Assembly: GCA_034620365.1 (NCBI GenBank) | Contig: JAQGEQ010000324.1 | Coordinates: forward strand, 124,001 to 188,000 | Length of the DNA: 64,000 nucleotides | DNA from: Pegea sp. RAD2-039 | Taxonomy: Eukaryota > Chordata > Thaliacea > Salpida > Salpidae | Direction of reading: 5' to 3' | Shown: in pieces, positions 1 to 11,630 of the stretch | Position numbering within the stretch: the first letter of the stretch is position 1 | How the letters are laid out: each line of letters starts with the position of its first letter | Program-made: the position numbers and the translations under genes | Notes under the pieces: model-generated | Seen by the model: only the letters and a program-made list of their open reading frames with translations | What the model was told of the DNA's origin: nothing | The model's database searches: none

Positions 1-247
1 TTTAATTTTGCAGACTGATAAGTTATATAGAAAGAAACTGTTGTAAAGTTTTTAGTAATCTCTTATAAATTTACATTTTATTTCAACCTAGAATCATCTC
101 TTGCATGATAAGAATAAATGCACATGATAAGAATTTGTTGACTTCAACATTTATCTGATATTTAAAAAAGTATTTCTTAACATTATTATTAGTATATCTT
201 ATATCTGAGTAGATTTTACGGCTAATACAAAAGACTTTCACGTCTAG
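1..247. other. Non-coding flank at window edge
   Basis: AT-rich sequence with many stops in all frames. Nothing recognisable. Confidence 0.5.
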
Positions 248-559
248 ATGAACGGCTTCCACCATCAAGTCCTTGACTCTTTAAAAGCATTGTCTAACTC
301 CTCATTCAAACTTTTTTTGTTGGGACTGAGCAGACTGCAGCCAGATACAAGTAGGTCTCTTAAGGAGTTAAGTGAATTTTCAAACACTTTGATTAAACCG
401 AAACAGGTTTTCACGCAAGCTGTTCTCCTTCGGTTGAAGCAAATCATATTTAAACGGTTAGAAAGCTCAGATGATGAGAAATTTAATATTTTTCCGTCAA
501 TTTCCATTCAGGTCTGCATCATATTATACCGCATTGTTTGCACAGCTTTTTACACTTGA
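248..559 (+). CDS. Unassigned ORF, possible exon or small protein
   Basis: An ATG-initiated open frame of 103 codons lies in otherwise stop-rich DNA. The first ~88 residues are leucine-, serine- and lysine-rich and look helical, beginning MNGFHHQVLDSLKALS, with balanced use of several codons per residue, which favours real coding sequence. An AG directly precedes the ATG (ending tctag) and a GT follows codon 88 (CAG|gtctgc), so it could be one internal exon of a gene whose other parts are unseen. The opposite strand is also open for 80 codons over the same stretch, which weakens the case. I do not recognise the family and see no signal peptide or membrane segment. It could also be a decayed mobile-element fragment. 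Confidence 0.25.
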   Translation: MNGFHHQVLDSLKALSNSSFKLFLLGLSRLQPDTSRSLKELSEFSNTLIKPKQVFTQAVLLRLKQIIFKRLESSDDEKFNIFPSISIQVCIILYRIVCTAFYT

Positions 560-2215
560 AGTTTTCTATAGTTGCGTTGAAGCGATAGTTGTAGCTGTCT
601 CCAAATGATAAGAAACTCTTTGGCAGATGCGTGCATCTATAGCGACCAAACCGTGTTTAGAAGCTCTTCATCTTCTTTAAAAAAAAAGTATAAATTCTGG
701 GCGTCGTTAAAGTTCTGTACGTGTTGAGAGGAGCTCTATGGAGGTAAAATGGTGACTAGCTGACAAAAGTTAATAATATTTGTTCACAAGGGAGCCAGAC
801 CATCTTTTGATCACGTTCATCTCTTTTTAGACCTTTCTCTTGCTGCTAGTGGATGGAATTGGTGTGCGAAAAGTACCTTCTCCAAAGGCAAAGGGTCGGT
901 CCTTGCCACGTTTAGATTTAGCATGAAAGTTACTTGTAGATGGTTAACTACTCGTACGTGGAAAGTTAACTGGTGTGACGTATTTAAAGTAAAATAAGAT
1001 TGTTTTACCCCATATGTAAATGTCATTTGAAGGCAAGTAATTGTGCGCAACCTGTTTAAGTCTTTTTAATGTGCTATAGTTAAATTGTTTATCATTACTT
1101 ACTTAGAGAGTTATTATCACTACACTTGACTCGCTTCCTTAGCTCTATCGAGGATTTTTTTCTATACAATACTCACTATTTATTTAATGCCAACAACCTA
1201 AAACTTAAGCATAAACATTGAATAGTAAAAGTAAAGAGTTTTTAGTTAAGATATCACTTATTTAAATTGTATAGAACTATAATCTCATTTATTCAACTAT
1301 TAAATGAATTTAAGTACTTTTAAATTAGTTTTCACGGTATAAGAATAATAAATGACCATTTTTGTCGTTTTGCTGTTTAAGTACTTATATATTAAAAGAT
1401 AGCTTAAACACGAGTGCCACGATTTCTTGATTTAAAGCATTTTATCAATGAAGATATAATTACTCTGCTGATGAAATTGTTACGCAACTATCTTGCATAT
1501 AGTTGCTTTTTTATGTTACATTTATTATTTAATTTTAATTAAAATGCTATAAATATAACAAATAAATGAAAGCATTCTATCAACTAGTAAATAGTTTTTT
1601 TAATAAAGTGAAAGAATAATTTATCTTTAAACATAACATGTTTTGCAAGATTACAGTGGCATTCTGTATAAATAAATTATTTGAAGTTATTTCTATTCGT
1701 AGTTACAAATACTTTTGTTTTTAGCTAGTTTTGGTGAAATTGTTGTTCTTATTAGAAATAAAAATGTATTTTTACTTTTTTTTCAAAAATGTTACTCTTA
1801 TAATTTGTATCATTTATTTTGGCTTTTATTTGTTTAAATTTTTTTTATATAATTAAACTTTATAAACATCATTTAACTTATAAGCACATGATTTATTTGT
1901 AATATGAAAAACATTTATAGTATTATATTTTCAGTGTTTATTTCAAAGAATAAATAATTTAATTTTTGTAAGCAGATCTAGTTTATTTGAATTGCTTTTA
2001 AGTATTTGCTTTGTACAATAATTATGAAATCAAATTATTAACCCTAATTACATTAATAATATTGAAGTCTAAATTTGGGTATGATTATTTTTGTAGTATA
2101 AAGCTATACCATTTTGAGTAAGCATTTAATTGATGGACCTTTATTTATTTGATTCTTGATTTCAGAATTGATGAAACTATCATTTATTTGATTTTAGCTA
2201 ATACATAAAAACTAA
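560..2215. other. Intergenic stretch without recognised gene
   Basis: 560-1000 has slightly higher GC than its surroundings and may be decayed repeat. 1000-1175 is similar to 15288-15475 (listed separately). 1175-2215 is very AT-rich with no gene signal. Confidence 0.5.
1000..1175 (+). repeat. Dispersed repeat, copy 1
   Basis: This segment can be aligned by eye with 15288-15475 in the same orientation. Both begin GATT(G/A)TTTTAC(C/T)CCATA, continue with a TGTCATT word, and end in a block with GAGTTATTAT or AAGTTATTAT followed by TTTTTCTATA. Identity is moderate with indels between. The family is unknown and no coding remnant was recognised. Confidence 0.4.
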
Positions 2216-3339
2216 ATGGAACAAAAGCTAGACTATGTGGATGAAAAAGTAAAAACAACTGAAGAAATGTCTAATCTAAGAGATATGAATTTAGAAAAAA
2301 GTTGTTCTGAAGACCCAAAAAAGCTATCAAATAACATCTTAGATTTAAAAGCTAATTCTGACAGTTATCCGAATATCTCATTTAAAAAATCTCTTTCTTT
2401 GTTTGAAGAAAGATCGGCAAATAAAAGTATACATTCATCAGTTGATGTTCAGCCTGTTAGTCTTCAACTTTATCTTTTTATTTTTCTTCATTTTTTCTTC
2501 CTTACATGGAGGCCCCAATCTGTTGAATATGTTTTTGGTTCTTTTAGGGTTGTAAACTCTAAAGTAGTTGCATAATAAATTAAACAGTTGATTTAAAACT
2601 TTCATATCAATTTTATTTATGTAAATTATTTGGCTTTAAAAATACCCAATGAAAGAACTGCTTTTAACTTATCGATACAAATCTAATTTACTCAATTCTA
2701 ATAAATGATATTTTCAGACGGCATCCTCCAATTCTAATCTTTCTAAGCTTCCATCTGAGCAAGCAATTCAATTAAAAATACATCACCTCAAGCGTCAATT
2801 ATTTCTGCTCTTACATGCCTTGAAATGCTCTAAATATGAGGTATTGAATGTTTCAATTTTAGTTTAAAAGCTATGTCAGAAACCTATATTTATAAGATTA
2901 GTTTTGTGGCTACACATGTATTGTTAGAGGTTTATTAATTGTGTTTTGTCACAGCCTCCTGGATTCCATTACCGCTGTATTATCACTCACTGTGAAATGA
3001 TGAAGCAGGTTTTGGATCATATGATGAAATGTGGTATCAAACGTGAATGCAAAGGTCATTATGTCTCATTTATAATCAAAATTTTGTTCATATGTATAAT
3101 ACTCGTTAAATGAAAAAGTATTTTAATAAATCTTATTACATTCATAAATTTATTTGTTTTATTTATTTTAAATTCTAATCAGATTTCTATTTTAAAAGCA
3201 AATTTTATTTAATTACATTTCTTCATAATTTCTATAAACGTATTCAGTTCCTCATTGTCAATCCTCACATTTGATACTTCAACATTGGAACGATTGCCAG
3301 AATCCTAATTGCTGTGTTTGTGACTTTGACCCTAGGTAG
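2216..3339 (+). CDS. Small protein with a CBP/p300-type TAZ1 zinc finger
   Basis: Four exons fit with GT-AG borders and matching phases: 2216-2455, 2718-2840, 2955-3054 and 3248-3339, giving 184 residues. The first 80 residues are a charged, low-complexity leader (MEQKLDYVDEKVKTTEEM...). The rest is one TAZ zinc finger: a leading helix with LLLHALKC, then RCIITHCEMMKQVLDHM, then CKVPHCQSSHLILQHW, then C-x4-CCVC. The spacing of LLHA-KC, HC-MK-VL-HM-C and HC-SS--I--HW-C matches TAZ1 of CREB-binding protein and p300, which binds transactivation domains such as those of HIF-1alpha, CITED2 and STAT2. No KIX, bromodomain or acetyltransferase exon follows; the frame ends at TAG directly after the finger. 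An AG acceptor sits about 20 nt before the ATG. It may be a stand-alone co-factor or adaptor. Less likely it is a fragment of a CBP gene, since a further exon spliced at the final CCTAG|gt cannot be fully excluded. Confidence 0.75.
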
Positions 3340-6300
3340 AGGCTCAAAAGTTATTCTAATCATGTGATTAGCTTCAGGTGAAGATTCATAATCCTAAAAT
3401 TTATTTTTATCTTTAACTTGTTATTCATATTTTTAACATATCGAAAAATGGCTTGTTAAGTATTTACCTTGATTAAACTTAATTTATTTTTTAATTATGC
3501 TATATTTGTTCAACATCTTTCATTAATTGTTTAGCATTATGTAAATATCAAAAGATATATCTCTTGTAAATAATTCTACAAATGATAATTTCTTACAGAA
3601 TCAATATTTTGTTTGTTAGTTTTTACTTATGCAATTGAGCCTTGTTTTCTCTATAAAATGATAAACTTAGTTTTAATTTAACCAAATTTTTTTGAAGATA
3701 CTTTTGATCAATTTCTAAAGCTTTTCAATGATGTTAACCATGAAGATGGCTGATCACCATTTCAAGAGCTGATGTTTGATTTGAGTTTGAACTTTTTTAC
3801 ATCTTATTATGACAAATCAATGCTTAATAACGTTTTATCATATTTAATAAGTCCGCTTTCGTCAAAGTTAAAACTCATCAAGTAAACTATTTGGTGATTT
3901 AAAAGTATAAAATATTCTAGAAAATAAAAACTGTGGATTCTGCGTTGAAGTATCATCTACGGTAGTAATGGATAAGATTTTATCAATCACAACTAAAAAA
4001 TAAAAAGTTTATTTTCGATGGTAAAAAGGATCACAATTTATGAGTTCCAATCTTTACAATTTGCCATTTGCCAGCTTTTCAAGTTAGAATACACAGAGCT
4101 AAATTTGTAACCTATAAACAGATACTTTATTGAATTAGTTCAAATGTTTTAAAAGCTGTAAACTCCCGTCTAGTCTTTTCTGTACCAAATAGCTTATTTC
4201 TCTTTGATAGAAATATACAAATACAAACACTGAAATCGTCTGAACGAATTTTCAAACTAAACTTTCATTTGTCTTAAATCAGGCCTGTTGGCTATTAGTT
4301 TATTTTTGTTTAATAATTTTCACATCTAAGGCTGTTTTTTTGATTTACTGATTTGTCCATCCAATAAACTGACTCTAATATTTTAATGACATCAAAAATG
4401 AGACTAAAATCTATTCTGTGAGTTACTCTTTTGGTTCTGTTTAGAAACTCTAAAAACAACCAAAACCAGTTATTCTCGAACACTATCATGACCTCTTTAT
4501 TGACCGTAAAGCATTTTTAGGTCTAGAAATTGAAATAGTCACATATAATATACATTGCCTAGTAGATTTCATCGTAGGACTTAAAATGTGCAAGCTCAGA
4601 TTTTTCTCCAATAGTAAATTTTATTCTGACCTCTTTTTTGTCAATTAATTTTTTTATTAACCATAACTATATATCTCAATCAAAAAGGAAATAAAAGTCA
4701 TTCAACGCTATACTATTAGCATTGTCAAATCTATGCTTTTGCTTATAACAAAAAGTACAGAAAAATTACCTAAATGCAATATGGTAATTATCCTAAAGTA
4801 GCTTAGTAATCCATTTTTGCTGCACAAAACAAACTTTTGATTAACAAGAAAACCAATTGCAAAAACAAGAAATTTCTCCCCAGTAAATACTTTTAATCAT
4901 TTGAAACATTGTGTCTTAACTTATCTATGATTTTAAATACTGCACCGTATCTTTTAAGTATTGACAAATTTTTGCAAAATTATATGGTGAACATAAGGGT
5001 GTATCTTTGAATGAGAAACTATAAAAGTAATGATCCTAAATTTTAATATATCTCCTTAACAAGTTATTTATTACTCAAAACTGAATCTTTAGAATAAGGC
5101 ATAATAAAATATATGAATACAATATATAAATGCGCAAATTGACTTTATCAATTTAATCTTCACCGACTTCGACTGGATTAAACGTTTTGAGTCAAAAATT
5201 TATCAGTACAGCAACATTTTAACTGACAAAGCTGAACACCATATCAAATCAAATACCCTCAACCATTTTAAACAACTACATGCTTAGCCTCGAAATAAAT
5301 CTTTAATAAATTTGTGAGAATGTGTGCTAGCGAGAGGTGCTCTTTTCAGGTACCCTCCTTCGTATTTATTGAAATAAATAAATATTTTGTCGTAATTTAC
5401 TTTGGTTTTAATTGAGCGACTTTTATAGTAGTTTATATATTTATAATGTTGTTTTAACTTACAAAAGATCTTTATTTTGATTTATAAATGAGATCTGATT
5501 GACAATGAATAGATTTTTTACAATCAAAAAACGGTGAAATTATCTCATAAAATTTTCTTGCTAGTTTATAAACTAAAGATTTTTTATTACTTTGTTTCTA
5601 GATATGTTGCTTACTTTAATGTAAACGACCATTTTTGACAGTAAACTTGAATAAATTACATGTTTTTCAAAATTTGTAGTTAAAAGAATTGTAACTCAGT
5701 AGCGTTTACAATCTTGTTTACTTTGTAAAAGTTAATATTTTATCTATGTTTCTATCTCTTATTTTGCAATTTTATATCTCATAAGTCTACTTCAATATCC
5801 AATAAAGTTTTACTTTGAGTAAATTATTAAGTTTTTTTTGTATTTAACCAAAAAATTGTACAATCAAAGTGATTGTTTTGATTTTTTTTACTTTTGAACA
5901 GAAAGTTTTTTATAGATAGTTTAGATATGATTAAAGAAAATTTTCACATCAAAATTACTATTATACCAAATAATTATTCTTTAAAATTTTTTATTTTTTG
6001 AAATAATATAAATTGTTTGGAATTATTAAAAATATGTTTTTATATTTAGATAAACAGATTTAAAATGTTTTCATAGAAAAAAAACTAATCACTAAATATT
6101 TTTAAGATCTTAATTAATTATAGTTTTAAAATTAAAAATTGAAAAATTAAAAATGTAATAAGTCCTAATATGAACTTAAAGATTAGATTTTCTTATTATT
6201 CTGTGATTTAAAAATACTTAATTTAATTTTCTTTTGAAAAATCAATTGATTCATTAACTAGAACATACTTTAGGTGTTAAGAAACTCAAATGACTACAAT

Positions 6301-6340
6301 TTATATATTTTGTAAAAACTAATTAGCAAAATCTGTGAAT
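3340..6340. other. Intergenic, mostly empty, with one LINE 3' end
   Basis: AT-rich and stop-rich. The only recognisable object is the LINE 3' fragment at about 5160-5370. 3340-5160 may contain further decayed LINE sequence, but no motif is clear. 5370-6340 shows nothing. Confidence 0.5.
5160..5370 (+). mobile_element. LINE 3' end, family B (decayed)
   Basis: A remnant frame ends in LNHFKQLHA and a stop, resembling the SLxxFKxxL C-terminus of non-LTR reverse transcriptases. It is followed by a 3' UTR containing GCGAGAGGTGCTCTTTTCAG and an AT-rich tail (TGAAATAAATAAAT). The UTR word and its flanks (TTTGTGAGAATG) recur in reverse orientation at about 14280-14330, where a clearer reverse transcriptase C-terminus precedes it. 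The 5' limit is uncertain. Confidence 0.6.
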
Positions 6341-9300
6341 ATGTCTGGTGATATACCATATACATCTGACGCTACATCAACAGCAAAAGGTTCTAATCTT
6401 ATGCCAAAAAATATTTCAAATGGACAGCATAAAACTATTGGAAGATTCCCTTCAAGTATTATAAGTTTATCATCAGATAGTTCAAGTCATGGTAAATCTA
6501 AAACAGTTCAATTTGAGATTAAACCTTCAAAGTCATCTAACCAGTTTAATACCTCATCAAACACTCATAAGTTAAAAGATAGAAGTAGAAGTCGGAATAA
6601 AAAGAAGAAAAACTCGAAAAGTAGAGAGCACTCTTTAGAAAATCAACTGTCTATGCTCAGTAGTATAGTTCAACCTAATGAAGTGTCCAATGGATTTTTG
6701 GGTTTTTCTGTTGATGAAACTGATGAGGCTAAAATCATGGACAATAAACAGTTCCAACCTTTTACAAAATTTGATCATTTAAGTTCAAAACCTCAAACTA
6801 TAAGCTCTAAGAACAGATTGTTTGAAAAACAGATGTATCCAACCACATATGATGTAAGGTAAGTTTAATTTGAACTTGATTTTATTAGAAAATTTGTTTG
6901 TTCTGATTTAGTTCGGAAGCTGTTGAATTAAGAAAAGAAATGGCTGAGATGGAAAAAGCTTTGTGTTGGTGGACAGAATCCTCTGCTAATTGGAAAGATA
7001 AATGGATTAAAGTAAAAAGTGAACGCAACAAAGCTAGAGATGAGGTCTTTAATTTCATCTTTATAATCCATATTTGAAATTGATATTATTCAATTTAAAT
7101 CCGATGTTTTAATAGTTTTGTTTATCTTGTTTAAGATCTTTATATTTTTCTTACTGATTAGGTTTGCTCCAACCTCCCTGAGATTGAGGTGTTAGAGCCA
7201 CAAATACTCAGAGATACATTTCTAATTTCTTTTTTTGAATTCTGAAGTTTCTCCTAAATTGCTCATTTAATAGTTTTATTAAGCTTTAAACTAAAGTATT
7301 TTATAGCTAAGGACTTATAATACACACCTGTAAACATAATAAATACAGGAAGATAGTTGAAGCCATAAAAAGTTGTAATTTTTTGTGGAACAAAATACTT
7401 AGTTTGGTTATTATTAGTTATTTCAAAAATTTAATCTATTTTGACTACTTGTGTTATTCTGAAAAATTCTTTTGTGTAAAATTTAATTATTCTTTTCTAA
7501 GAAATTCTTTTTAATAGTTCTTCATGTGTAAGTTTCTTCTTGATTTTATTATTAGTTTTAACATAATAAAAATTCTGGTCTGTTCCATCAACATCTGTAG
7601 CTCGAATCCCACATAAATTACAAATTTAGATGGTTTCATATAGCACTACAGATTCATGGCTAACACTAAGCCATGAAAAACTTGTACAAAATCTTGCTTT
7701 TAATCACTGAGAGTGCTTTGAAGATGACTTTTTCTGCCTCTCTGGTTTAAATAAGCATATACTCTTATGGCTCTTTGCGCTAGTCACAAAATCTAAGAAT
7801 ATTTTATCAATTTGTTGTGAAGTTGAAGAAGATTCAGATGTCTGATATGGAGCTAGCGAATGAAGTGAATGTTTTGAGGCAGCAGAGGCAGTTACTGATT
7901 CAAGAAAACAAAAACCTGAAGAATGAGATTTTTGAAAGATTACATGGATCATTTTCAGATACAAGCAGTTCCAGTGGCAACTATATCAACGTTGGTTTTG
8001 TTTATATACAATTATAAGATTTAATTTTTTTCAAAAAAAATATTTACTTTGTGCAGAAATCAATCCAAGAAAACCATTCAGAAAAAGTGAAAAAAGGTTT
8101 CTGCAAATCTGTTTTCTTTGAATATTTACACAAATAACCACTTTTAAAGAGTAACCTAAAATAATCTCTACAATTTTTTCAAGCCCACTTATGATGTCTT
8201 TTAGTTTATAAAAAGTCTTTACTAAGATTCCATTCTAACAAAGAATATAAAGTAAAAGTTTTTATAGACATTTGGCAACTTTTAGTTCCATTATCATCTA
8301 ACAACTTTGCAAACTATCTTAATCCTTAGAATCATCTTCAGACACAAGTAGATTAGATGAAGATCTGGCAGCTCAAAAAAATGCTGCTCTTCAACTTAAG
8401 ATCGAAGAGTCGGCTAAAACCATTCAAGCAGAACGAGAGTATGCAAATTAACTTTTTAAATATTAATTTATTTATTTACTTGTGGCAAAATAACTACAGA
8501 ATCAAATCTCTGATTTTAGATCAAACAAAGGTTTAGAAATCAACATCTTTTAGTTTTTGTCATTAAAATTAGGTGGAAAACTGAAAATGGGACCCTTTAC
8601 TATTTAATCAATAATGTTTCCTTTATTTCTTTCAAAACTGATGATTTTCAGATAAGAGTTTTGTATGTTTACTCTAAGAGCTACCTCTTATATCAACTTG
8701 TACAAAACACTGAAGTTATTGGTTTCTGTAAACGGAAATTTCCTTTGTTAGTTTCATTTCCAGATAACTTTATTTTGAAATCACTCATTTTTCATTCAGA
8801 CTTTCTACAAGTTTTAGTTTGCAATGTAAATATCTCTCATTGTTCCACCAGCAAGCGATGCCAGTTGAAACTGCTCAAACTCATTTTATGAAACAACTTT
8901 TATTTCAAACCAACAATTTTTTATTTACTTTTCCAAATTTTTCCAATTCATCTCCAAAATCCGTTTTTTTTTCAGCACTAAACTGAATTTGAACAAAACC
9001 ATCGAGAGTTTGGAGCAGGAACTCTCATCCACCAAACAAAAGTTAGAAGAAATGAAGACAGTGAAACAAGAAACCCTCAAACAGGTTGCCTTCATCACGT
9101 GATGATGACGTCATCAACGCTTTTTGATAAAGATGTCCCGGATGCAAGAGTCCCATCGATCGGAGATTGTCAGAGTGAACGAGAGTCTGGAAGAAGAGCT
9201 TGAAAGAAGATCCCAGCTTGAGAAGAAAGTTCAGGACTTACGAGAAGAAGTAACGCGGTGATGACGTCATCAGATGGTTGTGACGTCACGTGCTCAGGTA

Positions 9301-10086
9301 GAACGACTCCAAGAAGAGAACACGTGTGAATGGGGACGTCGCGAGCGTATTGAGACCGAAAAGCTGCAGCTAGAACGCGACAACAAGCGCTTGAAGTCCG
9401 TGAATGAGGAGCTGAAGTCGACTATTGGTCGAAAGTGTCGCGCGGTCAACGAAGATCGCGACAATGAACTAAAACAGGCGCATGCGCAGTTACATGAGTT
9501 TAATGAGGTCGTCGCGATGTTTCATGTTCTTCTGCTCACTTCTCAACTCTCAGGACTTGATCAACTTACGACGCCAAGTGTCACGTGATCAGAAAACTCT
9601 TCAAGATCGAAACGAGGAGCTTGTTCATAGTAGAAGACGCGCGGAACAACACGAATGTGAGGTTCGCGCTCTCAGGTCGAGAATTGAAGAATTAAAGAAG
9701 CAACAGACGACGACTGAAGATGAGGTTTGATGACGTCACCGCTCATGTAACAATTGATGTTTGTTCTAGGATTAATTAGAAAAATACTTTTGTTGCTACA
9801 TCACATTCAATCTTCATTTATTCTTCAATTTGAGTTTTTCAGCTGGATAATGTTCAAAACCAACATCGAAAGTTGATTCGAGTCGTTGAAGAGAAAGAAG
9901 AAGATATCGAGAAGCTTCAATTACAATATGATCAAGCACAAACTAGGTGATGTGGTTGCAAGTGGTTGATGATTGCTAACTACATTCATTAACAGAATGC
10001 GTCTTGATGTTAGAAGTAAAAACGCGTTTTTACGATCCACAAAAGACTCCAAGAACTTCGATTCTGCTTCAGAATCTGACAATTAG
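6341..10086 (+). CDS. CCDC102A: Coiled-coil protein of the CCDC102 family
   Basis: Eleven exons join in frame: 6341-6858, 6912-7044, 7823-7990, 8057-8096, 8330-8438, 8976-9084, 9133-9249, 9298-9507, 9554-9724, 9843-9946 and 9996-10086, for 589 residues (human CCDC102A is about 550). The start is the ATG at 6341 (MSGDIPYTSD), since the upstream in-frame codon is GTG. Exon 1 encodes a Ser/Lys-rich disordered head with a basic RSRSRNKKKKN patch. Exon 2 carries the family signature: MEKALCWWTESSANWKDKW followed by KVKSERNKARDE. The remainder is nearly continuous heptad coiled coil rich in E, K, R, Q and L. CCDC102 proteins are centrosome or cytoskeleton associated; no catalytic role is expected. 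Exons 7-9 sit in a GC-richer patch with 46-48-nt introns carrying TGACGTCA palindromes, unlike the AT-rich 5' half. The exact acceptor of exon 3 (7823 or 6 nt later) is uncertain. The paralogue (A or B) cannot be told apart. Confidence 0.9.
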
Positions 10087-10618
10087 AAGATCACTCATCA
10101 ACAACTACTCTTCAAGTCATGGAGATAGAGTCGAATTTTTCTATCTGATTATTTCATCTTGTTCATAGAAAGCTTTTACACAAACTTTAGTAATCGTATT
10201 TTACAAAATATTTTTATAAAATTAACTTCAAATTATTTAATATTTTTTTATATGTTTCAACTGATGTCAATAATTTCAATCAATCTCATGTTTTGTTCTA
10301 ACCACTGTTTCAACTTTGCTGGCGACTTTCAACAAATGTTACTTAAATAAATCAGTTTTTCTGTCTTCTGTGTGTTTTGGAGGGTTAGCAAACTTATCAC
10401 CTTCATTGGATAGGAAACCTCTTTTGTGTGTTTGAAACAAACTTAAGATTTCCTGAAATTATTCTTTAATTTTTAGCACACAAATAGACAAATTACTTTT
10501 GAAGTTCTCTTTGTAAGTTACAACAACAGTTGCTTTGCTTGTTTGCTGGTTTTATTTATTCTCTAAAATATTTTAGATTAGTTTTTCCTTTTTTCAAAAA
10601 CTACTTTTTGCTTTTATA
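10087..10618. other. Intergenic, no gene seen
   Basis: 3' flank of the CCDC102-like gene. AT-rich; no coding motif, repeat or RNA gene recognised. Confidence 0.5.
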
Positions 10619-10740
10619 CTTGGGTCTACGTCATGCTCCTATATTTCCTCCGCATTTCACTCTATTTACTTTGTTTTTAACATCATCACTCAGAGCACAT
10701 CCCAAATGGCTGTTCTCGGCCGAAGCTGGCGCTTAATATT
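10619..10740 (+). mobile_element. LINE family A 3' tail fragment
   Basis: Reading the plus strand, this short piece carries one copy of the 33-34-bp word (TATTTCCTCCGCATTTCACT), then AACATCATCACTCAGAGCA, then GTTCTCGGCCGAAGCTGGCG. The same order occurs on the minus strand at 24553-24660, the end of a longer LINE. It is therefore a heavily 5'-truncated copy in the opposite orientation. It holds a single repeat unit where the other copy has about nine. Confidence 0.8.
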
Positions 10741-11140
10741 TGGGCGTACGTGACCCACAAACACTAGATTTAAAAATGTTTTTATAAACTAATAAAAAGT
10801 ATAGAAGATGTTTTAAATTTTATCTTGCTGGATGTCGGTGTCATGCCGACATCCCCTTATCAACTAATCGGATGACCACACCTTGGTGGGACCATTGTCC
10901 AAAAAGTTTTCTAGCAATGCGTAAAATGTTTTCGCTGGTTTCAAGATCTGTACTGATTATTTTCAACTTTGTAAATTCATGAATAAGTTGAGATAGAGTA
11001 CATTAGTGCTTCTGTGGCATGTATCAGTCTTATTTTTGGTTGGTTCCTATTATTTTGAGAATCATGCGCACTTTTCAGCAAGACATAGAGGATTTATGTA
11101 ATTACAATATACTTAAATAAGTATTTACTAATCAATTTTT

Positions 11141-11482
11141 TGGGTCGAGAACGGCCATGCTGTAAGCCAGGGCAGAAGTTATGAAGATCCAGTTGTTGCC
11201 CATGCAGCAGGATTCCACGCCAACAAGGTTATGCAATGGAACAAAGGACTGATACAGCTGGCGTTGCAAGAGCTGTTAGAATTAACTACAGTGACAAACT
11301 GCCTACGAGACTCCGGCTTTAAATTCGGAGTTTTGCGTCTTCTAGAAGTGTTTCAACCGTTAACTAGACCAACAAGGCCCTAATACCCGGGTTTTTATGG
11401 ACTTTTTCTTGTTGCAAACGTGTGTTCACTTGGGCAGAGATCCGGGACCTTTTACCTGATAATCACTGCACCACACTGATGG
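11141..11482 (-). mobile_element. tRNA-headed SINE, reversed copy
   Basis: Read on the minus strand it has a box-A-like GTGGTGCAGTGATTATCAGG, a degenerate box B near AAGGTCCCGGATCTCTGCCC, then a body matching the SINE at 21112-21488: AAAACTCCGAATTTAAAGCC, GTCACTGTAGTTAATTCTAA, CTGCTGCATGGGCAACAACT. It ends with CATGGCCGTTCTCGACCC. Many substitutions and a deletion in the tRNA region mark it as old. It lies 150 bp from the IDUA 3' end. Confidence 0.85.
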
Positions 11483-11630
11483 AAAATGATAAATTTATTA
11501 GCTAAATAATTACAACGTTTAATACAAATAAATTCAAATTATATTTGGCAAATTTATTAAATTAGCTAGTTATTCCATATTCGGTTAAACTATCAACATG
11601 TTCACAGCTGGACAAGAAATTCTTTCAATG

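Noticed and set aside
817-1050. 77-codon minus-strand ORF
   Set aside because: Overlaps the dispersed repeat at 1000-1175 and shows no recognisable motif; likely chance.
6335-6340. Upstream start for the CCDC102-like gene
   Set aside because: The codon at 6335 is GTG; the first ATG in frame is 6341.
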